From contig NZ_JAGGKV010000013.1 in assembly GCF_017874035.1 (NCBI RefSeq), forward strand, positions 62,001 to 126,000: DNA of 64,000 nt. The letters are read 5' to 3'. Positions 53,335 through 61,082 of the stretch are shown piece after piece (position 1 is the first letter of the stretch; each line of letters starts with the position of its first letter). The translations under genes were made by a program, and so were the position numbers. This DNA comes from Paenibacillus aceris. Lineage in GTDB: Bacteria; Bacillota; Bacilli; Paenibacillales; NBRC-103111. A model generated the notes under the pieces. That model was not told where the DNA came from and made no database searches. It saw nothing but the letters and a program-made list of their open reading frames with translations.

Positions 53335-54084
53335 ATGGAAAGAAAGTATTGGGTTCCAGCGCTAGAACGGGCGAACAATGTGCTTCTGGAGCTTGCGGGA
53401 CAGCCCTCCAAGCTAAAGCTTATGGACTTAAGCGCAGCAACGGGTATTAATAAAAGCACTATGTTCTCCCTTTTACAAACGATGGAAACGCTGAATTGGG
53501 TGAATAAGGAAAAAGGGGATACCTATTCACTTGGCTCTGTTTTCGGTATAATCGGCAACGCTTATTTTGCCGGAATGAATCTGGTGAAGCAGTTTGAAGA
53601 GAGAGCGAATCATTCCATAGAGCGGATTGGCGAGGCGATACAATTAGCCAGGCTGGAAAAGGGGGAGCTTGTCTATTTGGCCAAAAAAGAGGCAGCAACG
53701 CACGTCCGACTGATCTCGGAGCCCGGCATGCGTTTGCCTGCTTACGCAACGGCTATGGGTAAAGTGCTCCTGTCGGAGCTGGACAATGATCAAGTACTTG
53801 CCTTATATAAGGAAGGCGGTTATCAGGCCTTCACACCCAATACGGTTCAGTCGGGAGATGAGCTGTTGAAGCAGCTACAAGTCGTGAGAGAGCGCGGCTA
53901 TGCCATCGATCTTGAAGAGATTGCCCTTGGTTTCTGCTGCATAGCTGTGCCAGTTGTTGATCGAAACGGCAGCAGAATCGCCGCAGTCAGTTGCTCGATG
54001 TCTGTTCATCAATGGCCGCAGAAGCAAGAGCTGGCGAAGCAAGAGATTGAGCAACTGGCTCATGCCTTGTCGGCTACTATATAA
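53335..54084 (+). CDS. IclR family transcriptional regulator
   Basis: A 249-residue IclR protein. It has an N-terminal winged HTH (LMDLSAATGINKSTMFSLLQ, about residues 30-50) and a C-terminal effector domain with the characteristic RLPAYATAMGKVLLSEL and YAIDLEEIALGFCCIAVPV. It starts 24 bases after lutR and ends just before a terminator. It directly precedes the deoxysugar operon, so it may control that operon and respond to a pathway intermediate (for example a keto-acid); this is inference from position. Confidence 0.9.
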   Translation: MERKYWVPALERANNVLLELAGQPSKLKLMDLSAATGINKSTMFSLLQTMETLNWVNKEKGDTYSLGSVFGIIGNAYFAGMNLVKQFEERANHSIERIGEAIQLARLEKGELVYLAKKEAATHVRLISEPGMRLPAYATAMGKVLLSELDNDQVLALYKEGGYQAFTPNTVQSGDELLKQLQVVRERGYAIDLEEIALGFCCIAVPVVDRNGSRIAAVSCSMSVHQWPQKQELAKQEIEQLAHALSATI

Positions 54085-54147
54085 ATTCTTGAAGTTATCA
54101 TTTCTACGTCCCACAAAGTCTGAAAATGTAAATTAAAGCTTGCTGTT

Positions 54148-54196
54148 AAGCCGAGCGTGATTCAGGTACCCACTCCTGATTCGTCGCGGCTTTTTG
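54148..54196 (+). terminator. terminator after the lut/iclR unit
   Basis: AAGCCG pairs with CGGCTT, and inside lies a second stem (TGATTCAGG with CCTGATTCG, imperfect) around TACCCACT. T5 follows. Confidence 0.7.
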
Positions 54197-54319
54197 CTTT
54201 TCAAAAGACGCTGTAGGTCTCTGTTTTGCTATGTAGACCAGCATTCGGTTATTTTTAACGGATGCTTTTTGCGTTGACTCCTTGTGGAGCGGATGCTAAA
54301 CTAATTTATATATTTAAAT

Positions 54320-54338
54320 TAATAAACTAAGTTTATTA
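54320..54338 (+). promoter_or_regulatory. 19-bp perfect palindrome at the deoxysugar operon promoter
   Basis: TAATAAACTAAGTTTATTA is a perfect 9+1+9 palindrome overlapping a TATAAT -10 box (54337-54342), 27 bases before the first gene. It is an obvious operator candidate. Its half ATAAACTAA also occurs in the operator in front of the phosphomannose isomerase gene (61054-61062). Confidence 0.6.
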
Positions 54339-54364
54339 TAATAAACAAAAAGGGTGGAAGACCG

Positions 54365-55138
54365 ATGAGATTAACCGATAAAGTAACGTTGATTACGGGT
54401 TCCGGATCAGGAATTGGTAAGAGCACAGCGCTTCTATTTGGCAGAGAAGGCGCATACGTGATTGTGAATGATTTAGACGCAGCCAAAGGGGAAGAAACAG
54501 TTGCGGAAATCCAATCAAACGGTGGGAGAGCCATTTTTCTGCAAGCGGATGTGACGGATCCAGTCTCTGTAAAGAACATGGTGGATAGCGCTGTTTCGCA
54601 ATGCGGACGAATAGATGTGCTTTTTAATAATGCAGGTATTAGCGGGGTAGGCGCTCTGCATGAATTGGAGCCTGAGCAGTGGGATCGGGTTATCCATGTG
54701 AATATTCGCGGTGTGTTTTTACCGTCCAAATATGTCATCCCTTATATGATGGAGCAAGGCGGCGGGTCGATCATTAACATGTCCTCCTGTATTGCTGAGA
54801 TTGGGTTAGCCAAACGCGCTTCCTACGCAGCATCAAAAGGGGCTGTTCTAGCGCTGACCAAGTCGATGCAGGTAGACTATGCACCTTACCACATTCGGGT
54901 AAATGCGCTGCTGCCGGGCACGATTTTAACGCCGTTTGTTGAGAATTATTTGAAAACGTCCTATGATGACGCTGAGGCAGCTATTGCTTCTCTCAAAGGA
55001 AGACAGCTCAGTAATGCTCTCGGTAAGCCGGAAGATGTGGCTCAAGCGGCGTTATTCCTGGCTTCCGATGATTCCAAATTCATGATGGGCTCACCGCTGT
55101 ATATCGATGGCGGGGTAGTTTTCGGTAAAAATGCATAA
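54365..55138 (+). CDS. SDR-family dehydrogenase
   Basis: A 257-residue classical short-chain dehydrogenase: TGxxxGIG NAD(P) motif (TGSGSGIGKSTA, about residues 12-23), NNAG at about 87, catalytic Ser in INMSSCIAE, YAASKG (Tyr/Lys, about 154-158) and the C-terminal PLYIDGGVVF. In this operon it is likely either the sugar 1-dehydrogenase (L-fucose or L-rhamnose to lactone) or the 2-keto-3-deoxy-acid dehydrogenase; which of the two SDRs does which cannot be read from sequence. AAGGGTGG precedes the ATG. Confidence 0.88.
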   Translation: MRLTDKVTLITGSGSGIGKSTALLFGREGAYVIVNDLDAAKGEETVAEIQSNGGRAIFLQADVTDPVSVKNMVDSAVSQCGRIDVLFNNAGISGVGALHELEPEQWDRVIHVNIRGVFLPSKYVIPYMMEQGGGSIINMSSCIAEIGLAKRASYAASKGAVLALTKSMQVDYAPYHIRVNALLPGTILTPFVENYLKTSYDDAEAAIASLKGRQLSNALGKPEDVAQAALFLASDDSKFMMGSPLYIDGGVVFGKNA

Positions 55139-55188
55139 CCGGAGTATTTACCGTTCAAATTATCAATTCACAGAGAGGATGTTTACTT

Positions 55189-56097
55189 TTGAAACTTGTA
55201 ACAATTAATCGTGCTGGTGAGTATCACCTTGGTGTCAAGCTATCGACATTTGTGGTGGATATTGTTGAAGCTTTAAAGGTTTTTCCTGAAGAGGACATGC
55301 CTACTGACATTATGACAGTGATCGGTCATGCTGATAGATATAGTCCTATGCTTGAGCGTTATATCAAAAGAGTGACGGAATGCTCTGAGGGGGTAAATAC
55401 GTTCCTTTTAGATGAAGCTCAAGTGACATTTGGCCCCTGTGTTACGCATCCGGGCAAAATCATTTGCGTAGGCTTAAACTATCGCAAACATGCGGAGGAA
55501 ACGAATGCCCCGATTCCGCAGTATCCGATTTTGTTTAACAAGTTCAGCAATACGCTTGCTGGCCATCAAGATGAAATTCCTCTTCCTTCTCGGGTAACGA
55601 ATCAAGTCGATTATGAAGCTGAGCTGGTCATCGTAATCGGGAAACAGGCTAAATATGTGGCGAAGGAGCAGGCATTAGACCATGTGTTTGGCTATTGTAA
55701 CGTCAATGATTTGTCTGCGCGCGATTTACAGATGCGTACCCATCAGTGGCTGTTAGGGAAATCCTGTGACAAGTTCAGCCCATTAGGTCCATATTTAGTC
55801 ACTTCCGATGAAGTGGGCGATCCGAATCAATTGGATATCAAGTGCACAGTAAATGGTGAGATTAGACAACATTCCCATACCTCCGATATGATTTTCCACT
55901 GTGATGAAATTGTCAGCTATATTTCACAACATATGACGCTATCTCCCGGTGATATCATATTAACGGGAACACCGGAGGGTGTCGTTCTTGGTAAACCGGT
56001 AGATCAACGCGTGTATCTGAAGGATGGGGATGTCGTCACGATTGAGATTGAAAAGCTGGGCGCATTGACGAACCGCATGGTGGATGAACGGTTATGA
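55189..56097 (+). CDS. FAH-family hydrolase (2,4-diketo-3-deoxy-acid hydrolase candidate)
   Basis: A 302-residue fumarylacetoacetate hydrolase-family protein: KIICVGLNYRKHAEETNAP, VDYEAELVIVIGK (metal-binding Glu pair), NDLSARDLQ, SCDKFSPLGPYLVTSDEVG and ILTGTPEGVVLG. In L-fucose and L-rhamnose non-phosphorylative pathways a member of this family cleaves 2,4-diketo-3-deoxy-fuconate/rhamnonate to pyruvate and L-lactate, which fits the neighbouring lutABC. The start is a TTG after AGAGGAT. The stop overlaps the next gene by 4 bases. Confidence 0.88.
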   Translation: MKLVTINRAGEYHLGVKLSTFVVDIVEALKVFPEEDMPTDIMTVIGHADRYSPMLERYIKRVTECSEGVNTFLLDEAQVTFGPCVTHPGKIICVGLNYRKHAEETNAPIPQYPILFNKFSNTLAGHQDEIPLPSRVTNQVDYEAELVIVIGKQAKYVAKEQALDHVFGYCNVNDLSARDLQMRTHQWLLGKSCDKFSPLGPYLVTSDEVGDPNQLDIKCTVNGEIRQHSHTSDMIFHCDEIVSYISQHMTLSPGDIILTGTPEGVVLGKPVDQRVYLKDGDVVTIEIEKLGALTNRMVDERL

Positions 56098-56411
56098 GTA
56101 GGACGATTTCTGTCAAAAAAGCGAGATTAAAAGAACATATGCTTCAGCAGTATATCAAGCTGCATGACGAAATTGCCGACACCATTGTAACTAATTTAAG
56201 GACGCAAGGCATCGTGGATCTTAAGATTTATCGTCATGGTCTCGATATCTGGATGATCTTTACGATAGATGAGCAGATTCGGCAGCAGAGCGGCAGCTTT
56301 GATGAGTCAGCTGAAGCCATATGGCAGCAAGAAACAGGAGAATGTTTTGATTGTTTTTGGGAAGATGCCGAGCTTGTCTATACGTTGTCCAAAAGGAGTT
56401 CTGATACATGA
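56094..56411 (+). CDS. L-rhamnose/L-fucose mutarotase family protein
   Basis: A 105-residue protein of the RhaM/YiiL (DUF718) type. It has an N-terminal strand with basic residues, MLQQYIKLHDEIADTIVTNL, where the His and the Tyr-Xaa4-His spacing are typical, then GIVDLKIYRHGLDIWMIF. The family interconverts alpha and beta anomers of L-rhamnose or L-fucose, supplying the right anomer to the dehydrogenase. It overlaps both neighbours by 4 bases, so it is translationally embedded in the operon. Confidence 0.75.
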   Translation: MSRTISVKKARLKEHMLQQYIKLHDEIADTIVTNLRTQGIVDLKIYRHGLDIWMIFTIDEQIRQQSGSFDESAEAIWQQETGECFDCFWEDAELVYTLSKRSSDT

Positions 56412-57235
56412 GAATTGATGCCCATCAGCATTATTGGACGACGAGCCGTTCAGATTACGGTTGGCTTACGCCGGAAAACAGTGTGCTGTACCGTGATTAT
56501 TTACCTTCCGACCTTAAGCCTGCTCTGAAGCATAACAGAGTTCAGAAAACGATAGTTGTTCAGGCGGCGCCGACTGTTGCAGAAACGAAATATTTATTGG
56601 AGCTTAGTGAGCAGGAACCAACGATAGCTGGGGTTGTCGGTTGGCTGGATATGGAGAGGGAGGACTTCGAAGATCAGCTGAGTGAGCTTCGGCGTCATCC
56701 CAAATTTGTAGGGATCAGACCCATGCTGCAGGACAGGGAGCCTGAATATTTGTTGAGTCCTAAGTTGATCAAAGCTTTTGCGATTTTGGAGGAACAGCAG
56801 TTTCCGCTGGACTGGCTTGTTTATCCCAAGCACTTACCGAATGTAGGTAGGATTATGGAACAATTCCCTCGCCTGCTCAGTGTAATTGATCATTTGGGCA
56901 AGCCATCTTTTGTCCAAGGTAAAATGGAGCCATGGCAGACGGATATCGCCAAGCTGGCGCAATACGACAACATGTACTGCAAAATGTCCGGCATGGTGAC
57001 AGAAATGGAAGGAACGTCAGCTCCACAGGCTTCCTGTGACCCCTTCGTTCAACACTGTCTGGCCGTCTTTGGGGAAGATCGCGTTATGTTCGGTAGTGAT
57101 TGGCCGGTTTGCCTGCTAGCTGCCGAATACAACCAAGTCATTGAACTACTCACAGCAGCGCTGCCATTGCCTTATACAGATGAGGCCAAGAAAAAGCTGT
57201 TCGGCGACAATGCGAGCAGGTTCTATAAGCTTTAA
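56408..57235 (+). CDS. amidohydrolase-family lactonase (L-fuconolactonase-like)
   Basis: A 275-residue TIM-barrel protein of the amidohydrolase-2/COG3618 group: HxH near the start (RIDAHQHYW), GWLDMEREDFEDQLSEL, a conserved IDHLGKPSF and the final metal Asp in RVMFGSDWPVC (about residues 230-240). Characterised members hydrolyse L-fucono-1,5-lactone or L-rhamnono-lactone to the acid, the step after the sugar dehydrogenase. It overlaps the mutarotase stop by 4 bases. Confidence 0.85.
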   Translation: MRIDAHQHYWTTSRSDYGWLTPENSVLYRDYLPSDLKPALKHNRVQKTIVVQAAPTVAETKYLLELSEQEPTIAGVVGWLDMEREDFEDQLSELRRHPKFVGIRPMLQDREPEYLLSPKLIKAFAILEEQQFPLDWLVYPKHLPNVGRIMEQFPRLLSVIDHLGKPSFVQGKMEPWQTDIAKLAQYDNMYCKMSGMVTEMEGTSAPQASCDPFVQHCLAVFGEDRVMFGSDWPVCLLAAEYNQVIELLTAALPLPYTDEAKKKLFGDNASRFYKL

Positions 57236-57251
57236 AGGAGAGATGAGGCAT

Positions 57252-58022
57252 ATGCTTTCAGACAAAGTAGCCATCGTTACAGGCTCTACAAGCGGAATAG
57301 GCGAGTCTATCGCTAAGACATTAGCCAAGCAGGGAGTTAAGGTGCTTGTGACTGGCAAAGAACAGGAGCAAGGGGAACGAATTGTTGATGCAATCAAATC
57401 AGAGGGAGGAGCAGCTTGTCTTTTTATTTCAGACTTGCTGGACCCGAGAACACCGGATCAATTAGTTGAGCTGGCCGTCAGTGAGTGGGGACGAGTAGAC
57501 ATCATCGTCAATAACGCCGCCATGGTTTGCAATAAACCAGTCGAGGACATTACGCATGATGATTGGGATAGGCTGTTTACTGTGAATCTGAAGGCACCGT
57601 TCTTTCTCGTGCAAGCGGCGCTGCCTTATTTGAAAGCACATAAAGGAACGGTCATTAATATTAGCTCCATTAACGGCAAGCTGAATGATTACCACAATCT
57701 TGTCTATGATACCATGAAGGCAGGACTTAACCATATGACGAGCGGACTTGCGCTTGATTTTCGCAAAGAGGGAATACGCGTCAATGCTTTAATGCCGGCA
57801 GGGGTGGCTACACCTTTGCTCGAGGGCTGGTTTAAACAGCTTCATGCTGACCCGGAAGAAGCGAGAAAAGCAGCTGAAGCTGTTATGAATGCACCAAATG
57901 TAGCTTCTCCGCAGCAGATTGCCGATGGCGTGCTTTTTCTGGCAGGAGGATTGGCCTCTTGGGTGAATGGAGCTGTGATTCCGATTGAAGGTGGCTTTTC
58001 GATTGGGCATCCACAAGCATAA
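57252..58022 (+). CDS. second SDR-family dehydrogenase
   Basis: A 256-residue short-chain dehydrogenase: TGSTSGIGESIA (about residues 10-21), NNAA, Ser in NISSINGKLND and a Tyr-x3-Lys site in YDTMKAG. The classic YxASK is replaced by VYDTMKA, still with Tyr and Lys spaced correctly. PIEGGFSIG closes the protein. It is the partner of the first SDR in this operon, probably acting on the ketodeoxy acid or the free sugar. ATG 57252 lies 11 bases after AAAGGAG; an open frame further upstream overlaps the lactonase gene and is not used. Confidence 0.85.
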   Translation: MLSDKVAIVTGSTSGIGESIAKTLAKQGVKVLVTGKEQEQGERIVDAIKSEGGAACLFISDLLDPRTPDQLVELAVSEWGRVDIIVNNAAMVCNKPVEDITHDDWDRLFTVNLKAPFFLVQAALPYLKAHKGTVINISSINGKLNDYHNLVYDTMKAGLNHMTSGLALDFRKEGIRVNALMPAGVATPLLEGWFKQLHADPEEARKAAEAVMNAPNVASPQQIADGVLFLAGGLASWVNGAVIPIEGGFSIGHPQA

Positions 58023-58056
58023 ACGAATATCGTAAGCAGTTGGAGGGAATGAATAG

Positions 58057-59964
58057 ATGATAACGATTACAGCCAATCGGTCGTGGATACCTACGGAGTG
58101 GGCGCTGCTTGAACGTAAGTTGTTTACGATTTTGGACGAAGCAGCCGTCGAATTTGTTAACAGATATGTCAATGAGGATGACACCTTGCTCTGGCGGAGA
58201 GATTGGCCGGGGATGGACGGCTCTGACGATCCGTATGAAGGCTTTATGAATCTAGCTTTGTTGTACGTGCTAGGCGGCAGGGATGAGCTGAAATCGATTT
58301 CCCGCAACATTTGGGAAGGAATCACATGGCAATTTACCCAATATGGCCAGCTACACCGCGAGTTTGACGGCTATTATGATTGGATGCATCACGGCGAGGG
58401 CTATTTATATTTTTATTTCCTTGGACTCGTGGAGCCGGATTCGCTTAAAAATAATCAAAGAGCAGTTAATTTTGCCCGTATGTATACGGGGGAAGACAAG
58501 GAAGCGAGCAATTATGATGCAGCTCGCCATCTCATCCGTTCTCCTATCACTGGCAGTCGTGGCCCAAGGCATCAAACAACTGGCGAGGATTGGTGTACAC
58601 ATCGCGGCATCCTGGATAACTATCAGGCACCCTTTGAGGATATTCCGGGTGTAGATTTTGCCAGCGGCAAGTGTCCTTGGTCTGATGATCAAGTTTACGC
58701 CAATATTATCCAGAAGTTCAATGAACGCATGGCCAAAGGGGATGTCCCGCTAAACTTAAATGCTACAGGGTTGATTACGAACGCATTTCTATATACAGGG
58801 AATCCTGCCTATAAGAAATGGGTGTTGGATTATGTAGAAGCCTGGTCAGACCGGGCCCGTAAAAATGGCGGTCTCATTCCTGACAACGTAGGTCTTACAG
58901 GTGCTATTGGGGAGTACAACGATGGCAAATGGTGGGGCGGTTATTATGGTTGGCGTTGGCCTCACGGCTACATGACAATTATTGAACCGATTGTAAACGG
59001 GGTCATGAATGCTGTATTGCTTAGCGGGGATACCTCCTATTTGGACCTGGCTCGCTCACAGATGGATCGCATTTGGGAACTTGGTAAGGAGCAGGAAGGC
59101 AAATGGGTGGTTCCACATAAACATTTCGATCAAGGCTGGACGGATTATCGTTCGCCGAACCCAAACTATCCAATCTATCTGTGGACAGTTTCGATGGACC
59201 AAGCAGACTATTCCCGCGTTGAGCGCATTCAGATGCCGAGCTTCTATACCGATATTGAAGTTCCCATGTATTCGGGCGGCAACCCTGTTACGAAGAAAGA
59301 AACGAAGCATTATATCGCGAACACGGTTCCTTGGTTCCACTATATGCAGGATAATAGTGAGAGTCGAAATTATCCGGAGCGCATTCTTCAAGCCAATATA
59401 GCGTTGGTTCAGCGTCAATTGGCAAAAATGAGATCAGAGGAAGGCGATCCGCATGGCTGGATCACGGATGATTTTAACGAAGGCTCCTTATCAAGCATTC
59501 ATAAGTGGCAGGAGATGTGTCCTGTCTACTTCGAGGGCTTGCTGCAACTGACACTCGGTGCTCCCATGCACATTTCACATGGCGGCTTGCAGCATGCACG
59601 GGTTCGTTATTATGATGCGCAGAAGCAGCGTCCCGGACTTCCGCCGGATGTGGCTGCTCTTGTCGAACGCATTACCAATCACGAAACCGTCATCACGTTA
59701 ATCCATACGGGGCTCGATGAGAGTAGAGAAGTTGTGATTCAAGCAGGCTCATTCGGTGAACACACGTTTACCCATGCCACTTGGTCCGATCAGAATGGTG
59801 AAGAAATAGGCTCATGTGAAGTCGGCGATAAATGGCTGCAAATTAAGCTGGAGCCGGGCTTGGGGTTGCAGCTCAAGCTGCGCACAGTACGGTATGCGAA
59901 TAGTCCGTCTTACGCAACTCCTTGGTCCAAACCGGTTTCTTTAATTCAGGGAAGAACGCAGTAG
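58057..59964 (+). CDS. unrecognised 635-residue intracellular protein, helical-barrel type
   Basis: Last gene of the deoxysugar operon, 34 bases after the second SDR, with a strong TTGGAGGG site. It has no signal peptide. The sequence is rich in Trp, Tyr and His in helix-loop patterns (REFDGYYDWMHHGEGYLYFY, GEYNDGKWWGGYYGWRWPHG, DWCTHRGILDNYQAPFED), as in (alpha/alpha)6-barrel glycan-active enzymes, and has a small C-terminal beta domain (about 550-620). I cannot assign it to a known glycoside hydrolase, lyase or epimerase family. It may act on an oligosaccharide, uronide or sugar acid that feeds this pathway. Confidence 0.75.
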   Translation: MITITANRSWIPTEWALLERKLFTILDEAAVEFVNRYVNEDDTLLWRRDWPGMDGSDDPYEGFMNLALLYVLGGRDELKSISRNIWEGITWQFTQYGQLHREFDGYYDWMHHGEGYLYFYFLGLVEPDSLKNNQRAVNFARMYTGEDKEASNYDAARHLIRSPITGSRGPRHQTTGEDWCTHRGILDNYQAPFEDIPGVDFASGKCPWSDDQVYANIIQKFNERMAKGDVPLNLNATGLITNAFLYTGNPAYKKWVLDYVEAWSDRARKNGGLIPDNVGLTGAIGEYNDGKWWGGYYGWRWPHGYMTIIEPIVNGVMNAVLLSGDTSYLDLARSQMDRIWELGKEQEGKWVVPHKHFDQGWTDYRSPNPNYPIYLWTVSMDQADYSRVERIQMPSFYTDIEVPMYSGGNPVTKKETKHYIANTVPWFHYMQDNSESRNYPERILQANIALVQRQLAKMRSEEGDPHGWITDDFNEGSLSSIHKWQEMCPVYFEGLLQLTLGAPMHISHGGLQHARVRYYDAQKQRPGLPPDVAALVERITNHETVITLIHTGLDESREVVIQAGSFGEHTFTHATWSDQNGEEIGSCEVGDKWLQIKLEPGLGLQLKLRTVRYANSPSYATPWSKPVSLIQGRTQ

Positions 59965-59993
59965 TTTTGAACAGTCTAAGGTTACATCCACCG

Positions 59994-60040
59994 GAACAAC
60001 AAAGTGCTTCCTTTAGCGGGGGCACTTTTGTTGTTCTTTG
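59994..60040 (+). terminator. terminator of the deoxysugar operon
   Basis: GAACAACAAAGTGC pairs with GCACTTTTGTTGTTC (one bulge) around a GC-rich loop, followed by TTTG. Confidence 0.75.
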
Positions 60041-60175
60041 TTGACTTATCTTGTTTAGGCTTTCAACGGCCCTGTATAAATATCTCCACTAACCTATCCC
60101 AGTTCGATTCCAAAGTCAGTTGCTACATTATTCAAAAGTGACTGCGTTTTTAGTTCTCATAATTAGTATTAGGTT

Positions 60176-60205
60176 TTGAACATTTACGATCATTTGTGTT
60201 AGAAT
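60176..60205 (+). promoter_or_regulatory. promoter of the deoR-manA-ROK operon
   Basis: TTGAAC (60176-60181) and TAGAAT (60200-60205) are 18 bases apart. CATTTGTGTTAG (60191-60202), which overlaps the -10 box, is repeated exactly at 61026-61037 in front of the isomerase gene, suggesting a shared DeoR-type operator and autoregulation. Confidence 0.6.
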
Positions 60206-60229
60206 GAGTGAAAACATAGGGGGTGTATC

Positions 60230-61006
60230 ATGCTACCGTTGCAAAGGAAACAAGCGCTGTTAAATTACATATCTGAACATGGAGCTGCCACCATGAAAGA
60301 GCTAAGCGATCATTTTGGAGTATCGGAAATGACGATCCGACGTGATTTGAACGTGCTTGAGAAGGAAAAACACGTGCTACGTTCCCATGGAGGAGTGGTA
60401 TATCGAGATTCTCCCTCCGCTGAAGAAGAACCGGATTTGGTCTCTAAGCAGGCCCACAATCAGGATATTAAAGACCGCTTGGCTGCCTACGTGGCCGAAC
60501 GATTCGTTAGGGATGGGGACGTACTGATCCTGGAGAATGGGACAACCGTTTCCCGTATTGCAGAGCTTCTAGGGTCGTTCGACCAGTTGACCTTGCTTAC
60601 GAACGGAATGGAAACTTTGAGCCGCTTTCGCCCGCTGGTATCGGAGAGAAATACCATCATTTGCTGTGGTGGCATACTTAGGGAAGTATCCGGAACTTTT
60701 GTCGGACCCGTTGCGGAAGAATTTTTCGAACGGTATCATGCAGATACCCTATTTTTATCCGCCTTGGGGTATTTATCCGAAGAAGGCTTCACAGATCCTA
60801 ATCTGCTTGACACGCAAGTAAAGAAAGCAATGATACGTTCCGCCAAGAAGGTCGTTATGGTCCTCGATTCGTCCAAGATCGGAAAAAGATTTTTCTCGAC
60901 AGTGGCTCATCTTGCCGATATTGACGTCCTTGTCACGGATCAAGGGATCCGGGATGAGGACAAGATACTCATCGAAGAAAGCAACGTGGAACTGCACATC
61001 ATCTAA
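60230..61006 (+). CDS. DeoR/GlpR family regulator
   Basis: A 258-residue DeoR-type repressor. It has an N-terminal HTH (MKELSDHFGVSEMTIRRDLN, about residues 23-42) with the following HVLRSHGGVVYRD, and a C-terminal sugar-phosphate sensor domain of isomerase-like fold (LTLLTNGMETLSRF, ICCGGILREVSGTFVGP, VLDSSKIGKRFFSTVAHLAD). It probably senses a sugar phosphate made by the kinase or isomerase of its own operon. A GGGGGTG site precedes the ATG. Confidence 0.9.
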   Translation: MLPLQRKQALLNYISEHGAATMKELSDHFGVSEMTIRRDLNVLEKEKHVLRSHGGVVYRDSPSAEEEPDLVSKQAHNQDIKDRLAAYVAERFVRDGDVLILENGTTVSRIAELLGSFDQLTLLTNGMETLSRFRPLVSERNTIICCGGILREVSGTFVGPVAEEFFERYHADTLFLSALGYLSEEGFTDPNLLDTQVKKAMIRSAKKVVMVLDSSKIGKRFFSTVAHLADIDVLVTDQGIRDEDKILIEESNVELHII

Positions 61007-61025
61007 ATTATCAACAAATAATGTT

Positions 61026-61062
61026 CATTTGTGTTAGTTTATGATATATTATGATAAACTAA
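61026..61062 (+). promoter_or_regulatory. operator region in front of the isomerase gene
   Basis: TTAGTTTAT (61034-61042) and ATAAACTAA (61054-61062) form a perfect inverted repeat with an 11-base spacer that contains TATATT/TATGAT -10-like boxes. CATTTGTGTTAG (61026-61037) repeats the element at the deoR promoter. Confidence 0.6.
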
Positions 61063-61082
61063 TACAAAGGAGTTGTGAATAC

